Shown: positions 8,379 to 15,902 of the stretch, in pieces
How positions within the stretch are numbered: the stretch's first letter is position 1
How the letters are laid out: each line of letters starts with the position of its first letter
From: Paraburkholderia sp. BL9I2N2
GTDB lineage: Bacteria > Pseudomonadota > Gammaproteobacteria > Burkholderiales > Burkholderiaceae
Assembly: GCF_004339745.1 (NCBI RefSeq)
Contig: NZ_SMGP01000003.1
Coordinates: 1,054,001 to 1,118,000, forward strand
Direction of reading: 5' to 3'
Length of the DNA: 64,000 nucleotides
The notes under the pieces: model-generated
What the model saw: only the letters and a program-made list of their open reading frames with translations
The model's database searches: none
What the model was told of the DNA's origin: nothing
Position numbers and translations under genes: made by a program

Positions 8379-9020
8379 TCACCACCGAAGGAGCGTCGGC
8401 CCAAGCAGTGCCCCGGCGGCCGTCGGAATCGACATCCCGATCAGATACCAGGTTGCCCAGAACGGCACACTCATTTCCGGACATCGAAGACTGTAGGCAA
8501 GCGCGCCGATCGCGCCTGCAACAAGTCCGGCGGCCGCGCCCGTGAGGCGAAGCCGCGTCGGCGCGAGAGCGCGCGCCGCCCACAGCGCGGCCGCGAACGC
8601 GGGTAACGAGATCAGCGCGATGTTGAAAGAGCACGAGCGCCAAGTGCGACCCATCAGTAGGTGCTCACGCGCCTCGGGCGGCGCGAACCAGAGCACCAGT
8701 AGTGCGGCAAGCCACACCAGTGCCACCGGCGTCGCGAGTACGGCCCACCAGCCCCCTACAGCCCTGCCGGGTCGCCCGAGGCGCACGCAGGCCGCCAACG
8801 CTGCAAACGCGAGACATGTGGGCCACACGAGCTTCGCCCAGAACAGCGGAGCATGCAGAAGAACGGCGATATCATGCCGCACGCCGTAACCGAGAATCAC
8901 GATCGCAAGCGCACCCATTGCGCCAAACGTGAGCGCTCCACCGAAGCGCTTTGCAGCGACATGTCGTTCGACAGGCGCAACGCCTGTCGCGAGCATCGAA
9001 ATCAGATCCTCTGTTTTCAT
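8379..9020 (-). CDS. nrsF: NrsF-type (DUF1109) membrane anti-sigma factor
   Basis: A 213-residue integral membrane protein with about six hydrophobic segments and a short N-terminal cytoplasmic start (MKTEDLISMLATG). This architecture is typical of DUF1109/NrsF proteins, which hold sigma-F-type ECF factors inactive at the membrane until an oxidative or metal stress signal. It contains cysteines in the periplasmic-side loops (RSCSF and RCPEM), positions that in this family are linked to sensing. Its ATG overlaps the stop of the upstream sigma factor by one base (TGATG), so the two are translationally coupled, as expected for a sigma/anti-sigma pair. It is the last gene of the doxX-sigF group. 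Confidence 0.85.
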   Translation of the reverse strand: MKTEDLISMLATGVAPVERHVAAKRFGGALTFGAMGALAIVILGYGVRHDIAVLLHAPLFWAKLVWPTCLAFAALAACVRLGRPGRAVGGWWAVLATPVALVWLAALLVLWFAPPEAREHLLMGRTWRSCSFNIALISLPAFAAALWAARALAPTRLRLTGAAAGLVAGAIGALAYSLRCPEMSVPFWATWYLIGMSIPTAAGALLGPTLLRW

Positions 9021-9592
9021 CAGGATATCCCTCGAATCTTCATGGCCAAAGCCCTCAGCCCGCGATGCACGCCTACTTTCACAGCCGATTCCGATAAGCC
9101 GGTCAGGCGCGACGTTTCCTCGACGGTAAGCCCTTGCAGCTTGACGTGCACGATCGGCAAACGCTGACGGTCCGGTAGCTGGTCGAGCAACTTGTGCACA
9201 TCGCGCCTCGCATCCGCGGGTTCCGTGTCCGATGCGGCGAAGATATCGGCTTCGTCATCAAGCGGTTCCTGGAACGCCTCGCGACGCGATCGCGCACGCA
9301 GATGGTCCGTCAGCTTGTAGCGCGCAATCGCGTTGATCCAGGCGGTCAGCGGTTCGTCCGGGCGCCAGGTATGGCGTCCGTTATGCACGGCCAGCAGGAT
9401 TTCCTGCACGACGTCTTCGATATCATGAGGCAGATAGTGCAGCCGTTTGCGCAGTAACGCCCGCAGATGTCCGGTCAGGTCCTGCAGAAACGCTCGATAC
9501 GACGCGGCGTCGCCTTCCAGCGAGCGGACCAGCAAGTTTCTGAGCCGTTCCTCGACTGGACGCATCGGCCCGGCGTGCGTCCCGCGCGTCAC
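9020..9592 (-). CDS. sigF: ECF RNA polymerase sigma factor, SigF type
   Basis: A 190-residue sigma-70-family protein. Region 2 covers about 30-100, with the -10 recognition helix around DIEDVVQEILLAVH and TWRPDEPLTAWINAIARYKL. Region 4 covers about 130-185, with a helix-turn-helix (GLTVEETSRLTGLSESAVKV). No extra sensor domain is present, so control is expected from the coupled NrsF membrane protein encoded immediately downstream. The ATG at 9592 overlaps the end of the broken ECF gene by four bases, showing that the group was once translated as one polycistron. Sigma-F/NrsF systems in other Proteobacteria control responses to oxidative or metal stress and often include DoxX proteins, as here. 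Confidence 0.88.
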   Translation of the reverse strand: MTRGTHAGPMRPVEERLRNLLVRSLEGDAASYRAFLQDLTGHLRALLRKRLHYLPHDIEDVVQEILLAVHNGRHTWRPDEPLTAWINAIARYKLTDHLRARSRREAFQEPLDDEADIFAASDTEPADARRDVHKLLDQLPDRQRLPIVHVKLQGLTVEETSRLTGLSESAVKVGVHRGLRALAMKIRGIS

Positions 9593-10015
9593 GTTGACGT
9601 GACTCCGAGCTTCGATTCTGGCCGCACGGGGGCGGTCACGTGACGCAACCGTTCGCGTCGACGTGAGAGCCGCGACATGACCGCTTCAACCGGCATGCCG
9701 AGCACCAGCGAGATTTCCGCGTAACTCATGTCGTCAAGACCGACCATCAGCACCACTTCGCGCTGCTGTTCCCAAAGCATTTGAAAGACCCAATCGAGGT
9801 CTCGCACTTCGAGACATGAAATCTGGTTGCCGCTGTGTGTGATCGTCATTTGCCATCGGCGCGAATTCGTGCCTCGTCGAAATCGCATCGCGTAGCGCAG
9901 ACTTCGCTCTGGCGTGCCCTGCACTGGATCGCCGGCGTAGCCACGGTCGCCCACTGGCGCGCGCATAACGGCGAAGATCAGATACCTGGTCCGCAATGCC
10001 GTCCTGGAATTCCAT
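9589..10015 (-). pseudogene. second ECF sigma factor, frameshifted and decayed
   Basis: The ATG at 10015, nine bases after the doxX stop, opens a frame that reads like the start of an ECF factor (MEFQDGIADQVSDLRRYAR). It then shifts near 9960-9967 into another frame that continues with VGDRGYAGDPVQGTPERSLR (region 2.1-2.2) and ends with a region 4 helix-turn-helix, including DDMSYAEISLVLGMPVEAVM. The region 2 motif, normally DLVQDTLER in such factors, has become DPVQGTPER, so substitutions have accumulated in addition to the frameshift. The stop still overlaps the sigF start. The intact second half may still be made from an internal start, but a working sigma factor is unlikely. Confidence 0.65.
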
Positions 10016-10024
10016 CGCCCTTCC

Positions 10025-10525
10025 CTATTGCCGCCCGTCGCGACTAAGCCAGCCATCGACGGAGAACGGTCCCGATCCCCCCAACATCAGAGCGGCAAGA
10101 CACGCAAGATAAAGCAGATCGGTTTCGTAGCCCGGCGGACCGAACTGCGGGCCGGCCGACGTGACTGCCATCAGCTTGATCGACAAGAACCCGTACGGAA
10201 GATGCACAGTCAGCGCCGCAACCATCAGCACCGCGATCATTGGCAGACTGACGAGTGACACGAACGCGCCGGCGAAGATCGAGAGACCCCCGATCAGTTC
10301 GATTGCAATGGTCGCCCACGCCATGAAGTGTGGTGCCGGCACACCGAGCGCGTGCAAAATCCCGGCAAATGCATCCGGATGCTTGACGATTTTTGAGTAG
10401 CCATGCGCCATGAACCCGTAACCGACGATCAGCCGCAATGGCAGGGGTGCCCATCGGGCGAGGCTCCAGCGATCCGTCAGCCGGGCGGAATCGGTGAAAC
10501 GAAGCAGGTGGCGGACAGTGTCCAT
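10025..10525 (-). CDS. DoxX-family membrane protein
   Basis: A 166-residue membrane protein with four hydrophobic helices and the DoxX opening motif (LRLIVGYGFMAHGYSKI) followed by HALGVPAPHFMAWATIAIEL. DoxX proteins are small inner-membrane proteins linked to redox and thiol stress or quinone-related functions. I chose the ATG at 10525 because AGGAG lies nine bases upstream; a longer start at 10561 is possible. It is the first gene of the minus-strand group doxX - broken ECF - sigF - nrsF, so it is probably a target of that stress regulon as well as its first gene (inference). Confidence 0.82.
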   Translation of the reverse strand: MDTVRHLLRFTDSARLTDRWSLARWAPLPLRLIVGYGFMAHGYSKIVKHPDAFAGILHALGVPAPHFMAWATIAIELIGGLSIFAGAFVSLVSLPMIAVLMVAALTVHLPYGFLSIKLMAVTSAGPQFGPPGYETDLLYLACLAALMLGGSGPFSVDGWLSRDGRQ

Positions 10526-10828
10526 GCGCAAGGTCTCCTGATGAACGTTAGCAAAGAACAACGGGCGATGCAGGTGGGGTATGCATTCGCCCGCTCTCTT
10601 TGTAGTTCGTCGAGGATGGATGCGCGGTTACAGTGAGGCTGAATATTTTTTCCTTGGCACGCGCCTGCTCCACTGTTGCCGGTCACTTGTCAGTAAAAGC
10701 CGGCTCAGACAGGGCATGCCGCTACAGCCGCTGAACTGTGTCGCCAGTTGCTGTTATTCGATCACCACACGGGCATGCAACCAGCCAATGTGCCGCAAGC
10801 CAATGCCAAAAGCGGTCAGGGAGAAACA

Positions 10829-10860
10829 AAAGACCGCTGTCCCTGAGGGCAGCGGTCTTT
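10829..10860. terminator. strong bidirectional rho-independent terminator
   Basis: AAAGACCGCTG (10829-10839) pairs perfectly with CAGCGGTCTTT (10850-10860), and the loop contains a further CCC/GGG stem. The T-rich tail on the plus side is CTTTCTT, and on the minus side TCTTTTGTTTC. On the minus strand it directly follows the tRNA-like remnant described below. Confidence 0.75.
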
Positions 10861-10867
10861 CTTAGGA

Positions 10868-10990
10868 TGGGTGACGCATGAGGGACTCGAACTCCGGGTT
10901 TGCGGATCTCGTGAGGATAGTCCGTTACGACACACGCTATGCGAGTCGATGCCTCGCTCTGCCGGGGCTTGAACTCACGCCCCCGTCAGC
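10868..10990 (-). other. possible decayed tRNA 3' ends in tandem
   Basis: Read on the minus strand, two segments carry a T-loop-like core: GAGTTCAAGCCCC near 10980-10966 and GAGTTCGAGTCCC near 10896-10880. The second is followed by ATGCGTCACCCA and then a strong terminator, an arrangement usual for a tRNA gene. The T-stems pair poorly and I could not fold a complete cloverleaf, so no functional tRNA is called. It could mark an old integration site or be coincidental. Confidence 0.22.
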
Positions 10991-11012
10991 ATTTACGTCG
11001 ACGACGCAACTG

Positions 11013-11324
11013 TTATTGGCCGGCGGCCGGCGACACTACGCTCGGGGTAGCCAGCGTGTTGTGACTCCCGGGAGCGTTGGTGAGGGACGTCGAGCTATTG
11101 TTAGTGCTATTCGGCATGCCCGAGTTCGGCGACCCGGCGCCCATGCCGCTGTCCGAGTTGGTGACGCCGGGCGTGCCGTAGCCGCTCGTTGCATTGGTCG
11201 GCGATACCGCGGCCGGCGACACGGTGGTCGGGGTCGCCAGCGTGTTGTTGCTCTGTGCATAAGCACCGCCCGCCAGCGTGAGTGCGGCGAGGGCCGCGAT
11301 TAATGTGCTGGTTGCCTTGTTCAT
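11013..11324 (-). CDS. small secreted Ser/Thr/Asn/Pro-rich protein with internal repeat
   Basis: A 103-residue protein with a clear Sec signal peptide (residues 1-23, ending GGAYAQS). It is followed by a low-complexity mature part rich in Ser, Thr, Asn, Gly and Pro. A repeat occurs at both ends of the mature chain: NNTLATPTTVSPAA near 26-39 and HNTLATPSVVSPAA near 88-101. The repeat is also visible in the DNA at 11023-11061 and 11210-11250. An AAGGAGGAG ribosome site sits just before the ATG at 11324. No known domain or cysteine is present. It is an isolated gene with no operon partner. Function unknown; a periplasmic or surface filler protein is possible. Confidence 0.65.
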   Translation of the reverse strand: MNKATSTLIAALAALTLAGGAYAQSNNTLATPTTVSPAAVSPTNATSGYGTPGVTNSDSGMGAGSPNSGMPNSTNNSSTSLTNAPGSHNTLATPSVVSPAAGQ

Positions 11325-11958
11325 GACCCGCTCCTCCTTAATTGGACTGGAATTTCGACGCAAACGATCTATTCGTATTTTTCCAGGTAACACCAAGTTT
11401 AGGAAAGCGGTCGCTAATAATTAAGCGCATTGTTCGCAAGGGTGAATTTCGATTTTCGAAGTGACCTAAACGGGTCCCTGGTCCCCAATCTGAGGCCGGC
11501 GTGGTCCAGCATGCGCGGTGCATGCTACGTGACCCGCGAGGAAACTGATTGGGTGGTGTGGATAGCAAGCAGCCAGTGGAACGGGGCCGGTGAGCAAACT
11601 TGCAACCAAGCTCCCCCATGATTGGCGAAGATCTGGGCGGAAGAAGCGAACGTCGCTTCCTGGCCGCACTGAGCCGGATGATGGCCGTCGCAGGTGGCCT
11701 CTTGAGTCGTCGACGAACAACGCCCGGAACGTCTCGGAGGACTTTCATTGCTTCGCGTCATGCCCAACATGAACGAAAGGAGCAGTGACGACGACAGCCT
11801 CACGTTCAACGAGCCGATCGACGCGGGCAAGGCCTACGCGAGCTGAGCGTCGTGCTACTTCCCTCGACAAAAACTGCCGGGGAACACGCATGCGAAGTTC
11901 CGACAGCGTAGTGGACGAAGCCAGGCTGGTCGCCACCGTGATTTCAAAGCACCGCTTG
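11325..11958. other. 634-base stretch without a convincing gene
   Basis: AT-richer upstream flank of the small secreted gene (to about 11430), then GC-rich sequence with only short, low-quality open frames on both strands. A 25-codon frame at 11769-11846 (starting MNERSSDDDS) has AAAGG nearby but nothing else in its favour. I see no RNA gene or repeat here. Confidence 0.5.
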
Positions 11959-12198
11959 TCACGCCTTCCCGGGCGAAGCTCGCTGATGCTCGCCCATCAC
12001 CCACTCGCCAGGCGGGGTGCCATCAGCTGTATTCTGGTACAGCCAGCTTCCGCAGACCGTGCAATTCCAGTTGCTGCTGATTTTCGTCGTGTGGCCCGAT
12101 GGCCCGATTGCACTGACGCCAGAGGCGGCAAGATCGCCGTGTGGGGAAACGCTGGATGGCTTGCCAACTAATTCGCGACAGGCGTTGCAAGGCTGCAT
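11959..12198 (-). CDS. small zinc-ribbon-like hypothetical protein
   Basis: A 79-residue protein with two cysteine pairs, CNAC at about residues 4-7 and CTVC at about 46-49, that could bind one zinc ion. They flank a segment ending in SSNWNCTVCGSWLYQNT. The ATG at 12198 has GGAGAC six bases upstream, better than the more upstream TTG. It lies 18 bases downstream of the next small gene on the same strand, so the two are probably cotranscribed. No enzyme motif is visible. It may be a small metal-binding or nucleic-acid-associated protein (inference). Confidence 0.55.
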   Translation of the reverse strand: MQPCNACRELVGKPSSVSPHGDLAASGVSAIGPSGHTTKISSNWNCTVCGSWLYQNTADGTPPGEWVMGEHQRASPGKA

Positions 12199-12216
12199 AA
12201 CTGTCTCCAATGATGC

Positions 12217-12435
12217 CTATGCCGAATTCTCGTCGCACCACTGGATCGCCCAGCGCTGCGCCGCCTCGATAGCGGCTGCGTCGGAGGGATAGTCGCCGAG
12301 ATCGCCTGACCATTTGACCTCGACGGTGTCGCCGCCCACCGAGGCGCGCCGGTAGATCTTTGCACGGGCGTAGTAATGGCCGCCTTCATCGAGAGGTGAC
12401 GCGTCGATATGGAAGTCCTTGTAGTCGAACTGCAT
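12217..12435 (-). CDS. small conserved-type hypothetical protein
   Basis: A 72-residue soluble protein (MQFDYKDFHIDASPLDEGGH...) with alternating hydrophobic strands, then a helical end (SDAAAIEAAQRWAIQWCDEN). The ATG at 12435 is preceded by GGGAGG at ideal distance; a GTG six bases upstream is in the same frame but would overlap the ribosome site. Short strand-strand-helix proteins of this style are common in Burkholderia genomes and lack known function. It is upstream of and probably cotranscribed with the zinc-ribbon-like gene. Confidence 0.6.
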   Translation of the reverse strand: MQFDYKDFHIDASPLDEGGHYYARAKIYRRASVGGDTVEVKWSGDLGDYPSDAAAIEAAQRWAIQWCDENSA

Positions 12436-12483
12436 GGTCACCTCCCAATGAGTGGGGAAATCCTACAGGGCGACACTGCGCAC

Positions 12484-12515
12484 AGCAATCGGTTGGGATA
12501 CCAATCGGTTGCTGT
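12484..12515. repeat. imperfect hairpin containing a direct repeat
   Basis: CAATCGGTTG occurs twice (12486-12495 and 12502-12511). With its flanks the segment also forms an imperfect inverted repeat from CAGCAA at 12484 to TTGCTG at 12515, around a four-base loop. It lies just upstream of the 12217-12435 gene and could be a regulator site or a hairpin. Confidence 0.4.
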
Positions 12516-12591
12516 AGGCTGTGGAATTCAGACGCGTGGAGCCATGCCTGCTTATTCCAGCGTTCTTGATTCTTGATCAGTCGGATCGGAG

Positions 12592-12619
12592 ACACGATCA
12601 CCTTGATCAGTGATCGTGT
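12592..12619. repeat. 10-bp perfect inverted repeat
   Basis: ACACGATCAC (12592-12601) and GTGATCGTGT (12610-12619) are perfect inverted repeats with an eight-base loop. No T-run follows, so it is more likely an operator or structured-RNA element than a terminator. Confidence 0.45.
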
Positions 12620-13202
12620 TCGGCGAGATGTATACGTCACACACAATAGACGAGAGACCGTAGTCGACCTCATCCCGGGCGTTGGATCCTCGGCTATCGA
12701 AACGGCGGTTCCTCCCGGTTAAACCGGTCATTGAATGTAAGTATGCAGATCAAGGTCTCCAGAAGCGACAGCACGTAAAACAACTTTTTCCCGTTTCTTT
12801 TTTTGAGTATCTTCGCAGGCTCAGAATCCTTATTCAGCGGTGCGATCACTGGATTCACTTCCTACATTTGCTTCGACATCCTATGCAAGCTTCGCCTGGA
12901 GGAAATGAACCAGCGAGATGGCGCCATCGATGCCTTGGCGCGCAGAGATGCTGCGCGCACAGTGGGCGATGCGTCCCGCTTCCGGCGAGCCAATTACACA
13001 CCGTCGAAGGCGGCACTGCCCCGCGTAACTGCGTCACGATATTAACGTTGTGACTGGCGATACCGGGAATTAGCTGGGGGACGAGCTGTGTCGCGAATGT
13101 GGCAAGAAGAGGCAAATCATGGACATTTGGCTTGTTGCCACCATATCTGGGCTATAAGCTTTCATTAACGCGGACGAATCCCCGCATTTGGTGTGTTAAG
13201 TA
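12620..13202. other. 583-base stretch without a convincing gene
   Basis: Open frames cover 12682-13053 on the plus strand, but their amino-acid composition is not protein-like and starts are poor. A short frame at 12905 (MNQRDGAIDALARRD...) has GGAGG only two bases before its ATG. A plus-strand terminator follows at 13203, so a small transcript may cross this region. I cannot assign one. Confidence 0.4.
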
Positions 13203-13231
13203 GCCGTAGGCAAGTCCTGCGGCTTCTTTTT
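13203..13231 (+). terminator. rho-independent terminator
   Basis: GCCGTAGG (13203-13210) pairs with CCTGCGGC (13216-13223) with one mismatch and a five-base loop, followed by TTCTTTTT (13224-13231). No clear gene precedes it on the plus strand, which hints at a small untranslated transcript upstream. Confidence 0.65.
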
Positions 13232-13263
13232 ATGCGACCGGAAAGAATCCGCAGGGAGCCAGA

Positions 13264-13551
13264 TCAAGAAATGTTCTGGCGCGGCGTTCGATGTTGTCGA
13301 GATTCCAGGCGACGCGGGCAAATGCTTCCCGATGGCGTCGGCCGGCCATGGGCCTCAAAGTCGTCCAGTTGAAGCAGCAAACTATCCAGCGCGCAGAGTT
13401 GGGCGCGCGTCAGGTGAGTCCCATTCAGAAGCTCGTGGAGCCGTCCGCGCCAGTATTCAGCCGACAGGATTGGCCCGCCGAGGTCTTCTATCAGTGATGG
13501 AACCATCACGCGTGCAATATGCGCGATGTCCTGGTCAAAGAACATACCCAT
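13264..13551 (-). CDS. small hypothetical protein
   Basis: A 95-residue protein. Residues 1-70 look genuine, with amphipathic helices (MFFDQDIAHIARVMVPSLIE and AQLCALDSLLLQLDDFEAHG). The last 25 residues are Arg/Ser/Pro-rich and may result from a shifted reading frame. The start could be the ATG at 13551 or the one six bases downstream; AGGGGGCG lies upstream. No domain is recognised and it has no operon partner. Confidence 0.42.
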   Translation of the reverse strand: MGMFFDQDIAHIARVMVPSLIEDLGGPILSAEYWRGRLHELLNGTHLTRAQLCALDSLLLQLDDFEAHGRPTPSGSICPRRLESRQHRTPRQNIS

Positions 13552-13792
13552 GTGCGCCCCCTAATGTGGTTCTGGCCTGCGCCATATTGTTTTACGTCTG
13601 ATAAATACTTTAGACCAGTTTTTGCGGCATGCCAAATATTGGGATCGATGGCGGTAAGTCTCAGACGACAGTCTCGCGAGCCGTATTGGTTGTCCGGGAG
13701 CTTGGCCGCCCCTTCAGTGGCCGGGATATTCGCCGTCCATGCTCGTTGCCATGACCTAAGATATAACTATGATCGCGAGCAAGGAGACGACC

Positions 13793-13951
13793 ATGGTCGA
13801 GTCAATTTCGGCAGTGTTTCTGGGGGCGATCGTCCTGATCATGGCTGCCATCCTGATTGCGGAGCACTACAGACGCGAACATCACAGGAATCGGCAACTT
13901 CGGTGGCTCGACACGCACCCAATGCGCGACTGGTTACACCGTAGGCCGTGA
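13793..13951 (+). CDS. small single-pass membrane protein
   Basis: A 52-residue protein with one membrane helix at about residues 5-25 (AVFLGAIVLIMAAILIAEHY), followed by a basic cytoplasmic tail (RREHHRNRQLRWLD). An AAGGAG site sits seven bases before the ATG at 13793, which is why I prefer it over the upstream ATG at 13769. No known family. Small membrane proteins of this kind often act as stress-related membrane or complex modulators, but nothing here shows a role. Confidence 0.55.
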   Translation: MVESISAVFLGAIVLIMAAILIAEHYRREHHRNRQLRWLDTHPMRDWLHRRP

Positions 13952-14292
13952 CGCAGGCAGAACGTAAAGCCCGCGCGAAGCGCGCCAGATGAGCGGAAAC
14001 TTATTAATGGCAGCGATTTTGCCGGTGGCCGTGTATCACGCTGTAACCGGGGACGGGCATCGTACCAAGGCCGCTTAACGCTTCACCTTAGCGACGGTTT
14101 CGCAGCTTGCCGCGATCCGTAACGTGAAGTCGTGGTTAATAGATTGTCGAAGTCACCACCAAGCGCCCGTAGCACGTCGCGCGCGTAGTGGTTCGACGTT
14201 TGCGCTCGCTGCAAAGGCGTGCGCTGCTAGCATCAATGACGGAACTGCATGGAACACGCCGGACACTCGTGTCCGTTCATATTGCGTGCCAA
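13952..14292. other. 341-base stretch without a convincing gene
   Basis: No good start or conserved domain. On the minus strand around 14080-14180 a short stretch reads GGDFDNLLTTTSRYGSRQAA before a stop, which may be the end of a lost gene. I see no RNA gene. Confidence 0.35.
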
Positions 14293-14526
14293 TCAGGTCT
14301 TGTCCGGTGTTTTCAGCTCGATCAACATCCGCTCACAACCGCCTTGATCCGGCGCCATGCAGCCGAGCAAATGTTCACTGCTCGGCATCAGCATTTCGCC
14401 GCCCGTCTGGATCGCCAACGTCATGCCGGGATTCTTCTGCCATACGATGAGGCCGAAACATGCAAGCGCCAACAGCACGACGAGCGAGAACGCGATCCTC
14501 TCCAGCTTCCAATAGATTTTCGGCAT
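14293..14526 (-). CDS. small membrane-anchored protein with periplasmic tail
   Basis: A 77-residue protein with an N-terminal membrane anchor at about 11-29 (AFSLVVLLALACFGLIVWQ). The roughly 48-residue tail carries two cysteines (LLGCMAPDQGGCERML) that could form a disulphide in the periplasm. I chose the ATG at 14526, which has GAAGGTG upstream. It lies between an inverted repeat and the universal stress protein gene, on the same strand but 147 bases downstream of it. No family recognised. Confidence 0.6.
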   Translation of the reverse strand: MPKIYWKLERIAFSLVVLLALACFGLIVWQKNPGMTLAIQTGGEMLMPSSEHLLGCMAPDQGGCERMLIELKTPDKT

Positions 14527-14593
14527 ACTGACACCTTCAGCATGGCACAGGGTTTGTGATGGGCGCGCGGCCCACAAGTAACGGCTGAGGTAT

Positions 14594-14684
14594 TGTCAAC
14601 TTAAGCAAATCGGCCTGACCAATATCCCGCTTCAATAGCATTTTTGGCGCACTGACGCCGGCCAGCAATTCCGTTAAGTTGACA
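14594..14684. repeat. 11-bp perfect inverted repeat, arms 69 bases apart
   Basis: TGTCAACTTAA (14594-14604) and TTAAGTTGACA (14674-14684) are exact inverted copies. The right arm covers the stop codon of the universal stress protein gene. A smaller hairpin (GGCGC...GCGCC-like, about 14646-14662) lies between the arms. It could be the ends of a small miniature element or a large RNA stem. Confidence 0.4.
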
Positions 14685-15240
14685 GTGCCGGAGTAACTGC
14701 AAGCGGAATTCGCCCGATGATGAATCCATGAGGCGACGAAGACTTCGATGTTGTCGATTGCTTGCGGGCTCCCGCTTCGCCCACGACGCCCGTATGTGTC
14801 GACTGCCGCACCACCAGAACGGGAATAGCGCTATGAGTCAGTACCTTCTGTGTCTCACTGCCGATCAACAGGCCACGCACACCGCTGCGTCCGTGGGACG
14901 CCATGACAATCAGGTCACAATTTCGCTCGATGGCGGTGCTGATGATCGCTTCATAAGGATGAGCGCGGGTGGTGGCAACCGTTTCGCATATCACGCCCGC
15001 TTGGCTTGCCGCCTTCGTGACAGCCACGAGAAAGGCTTCTGCACGCTCCCTGTTGACCTGAACGAATCTCTCCTCGGTATCCGCGAGCATTTCGGTTCCA
15101 TATGCCAAAACATGGAACTCCGGCATGACATGAAGTCCCGTAACCGAAGCGTCATTTTCGGCGGCGAGCGTCACCGCCATCTGGACTGCGACTTCGGAAA
15201 GTGCCGAGCCGTCGGTCGGCACCAGCAGATGCTTGAACAT
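14674..15240 (-). CDS. universal stress protein (UspA family)
   Basis: A 188-residue Usp-domain protein. It starts with the typical strand MFKHLLVPTDGSALSEVAVQ and carries the nucleotide-binding signature near residues 112-140 (VMASHGRSGVRGLLIGSETQ followed by KVLTHSAIPVLVV). The G-2x-G-9x-G-S/T pattern marks the ATP-binding subgroup. The C-terminal 40 residues after VLVVRQ are extra for the family and low in complexity; part of this tail overlaps the inverted repeat at 14674. GGGAGGTG precedes the ATG. Such proteins in Burkholderia accompany low-oxygen or stationary-phase responses. The surrounding small genes could belong to the same response (inference). Confidence 0.85.
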   Translation of the reverse strand: MFKHLLVPTDGSALSEVAVQMAVTLAAENDASVTGLHVMPEFHVLAYGTEMLADTEERFVQVNRERAEAFLVAVTKAASQAGVICETVATTRAHPYEAIISTAIERNCDLIVMASHGRSGVRGLLIGSETQKVLTHSAIPVLVVRQSTHTGVVGEAGARKQSTTSKSSSPHGFIIGRIPLAVTPALST

Positions 15241-15553
15241 GACACCTCCCCTCGCTCGACGCGCGGGCTGTATCCGACGCGCACTTAACAGCTCGCGACA
15301 TCGACATTGATGCCGCTATAAATTACACTTTGCTTTCAGTATAGACACTGCCGCCATTTGCGAAATATTTTCTGCGCGCTGCTCGGTTACGCGGCAGTGC
15401 CGCATCGAAGTGGGATTTCAGTCAGTTGATTTCCTCAATTTGACAGTGTCGTCGTCACACTTAAGCACTTTATGTAGAAAGGTAACAGTCACCACACGCA
15501 AAGATAACAACATTACAATATGCTTTCATATTCTGAAATCATGAGGGCATGCA
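15241..15553. promoter_or_regulatory. AT-rich divergent promoter region
   Basis: A 313-base AT-rich spacer between the stress protein gene (minus) and a small gene (plus), so it must hold both promoters. TTGAT-TTCC-TCAAT at 15426-15439 resembles an FNR/ANR box but is imperfect. A CAGTGTC-like element near 15445 recurs as CAGTGCC at 14683. No gene is seen in it. Confidence 0.4.
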
Positions 15554-15805
15554 ATGGTTCTATTTCACCGCGGCGCACTGATTCAGGCGTCGACGATAAG
15601 GGACGGAAACACGTTCGTAGCCCGCGCCTGCATTTTGAAGGAAGACGGCGAATCCACCTCATTGGGTGATCTTGGTCAGTTCGCAAACCGGACCTGTGCA
15701 TACGAGTTTGCCGTGCGCTGCGCGAGCGCTTTCGTGGATGGCGTACCGATGCCTCGCTCCCCGTTCCGCAGATCATCAGCCTCGGACGACGCAGCAAATA
15801 GCTAA
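15554..15805 (+). CDS. small Burkholderia-type hypothetical protein
   Basis: An 83-residue soluble protein (MVLFHRGALIQAS...) with beta-strand-like alternation and the segment NRTCAYEFAVRCASAFVDG. The composition is balanced and the reading frame is clean. This style of short protein recurs in many Burkholderia and Paraburkholderia genomes with no assigned function. The next small plus-strand gene begins 98 bases after its stop and is of similar style, so they may be related or cotranscribed. Confidence 0.6.
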   Translation: MVLFHRGALIQASTIRDGNTFVARACILKEDGESTSLGDLGQFANRTCAYEFAVRCASAFVDGVPMPRSPFRRSSASDDAANS

Positions 15806-15902
15806 CGACACTCCGCGGCATCCGGCAGACGGCCCTGAGGCAGTGAACGACTGCCCCTCAGCAAACAGGCCGAATCGGAAGCAGCAAAGCCAAGGAAACA
15901 TG

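Noticed and set aside
11785..12171. 128-codon plus-strand frame over the zinc-ribbon-like gene
   Set aside because: The minus-strand frame there has a ribosome site and cysteine pairs; the plus frame has neither.
15426..15439. FNR/ANR box upstream of the stress-protein gene
   Set aside because: TTGATTTCCTCAAT lacks the second half-site match (ATCAA) at the right spacing; too weak to call.
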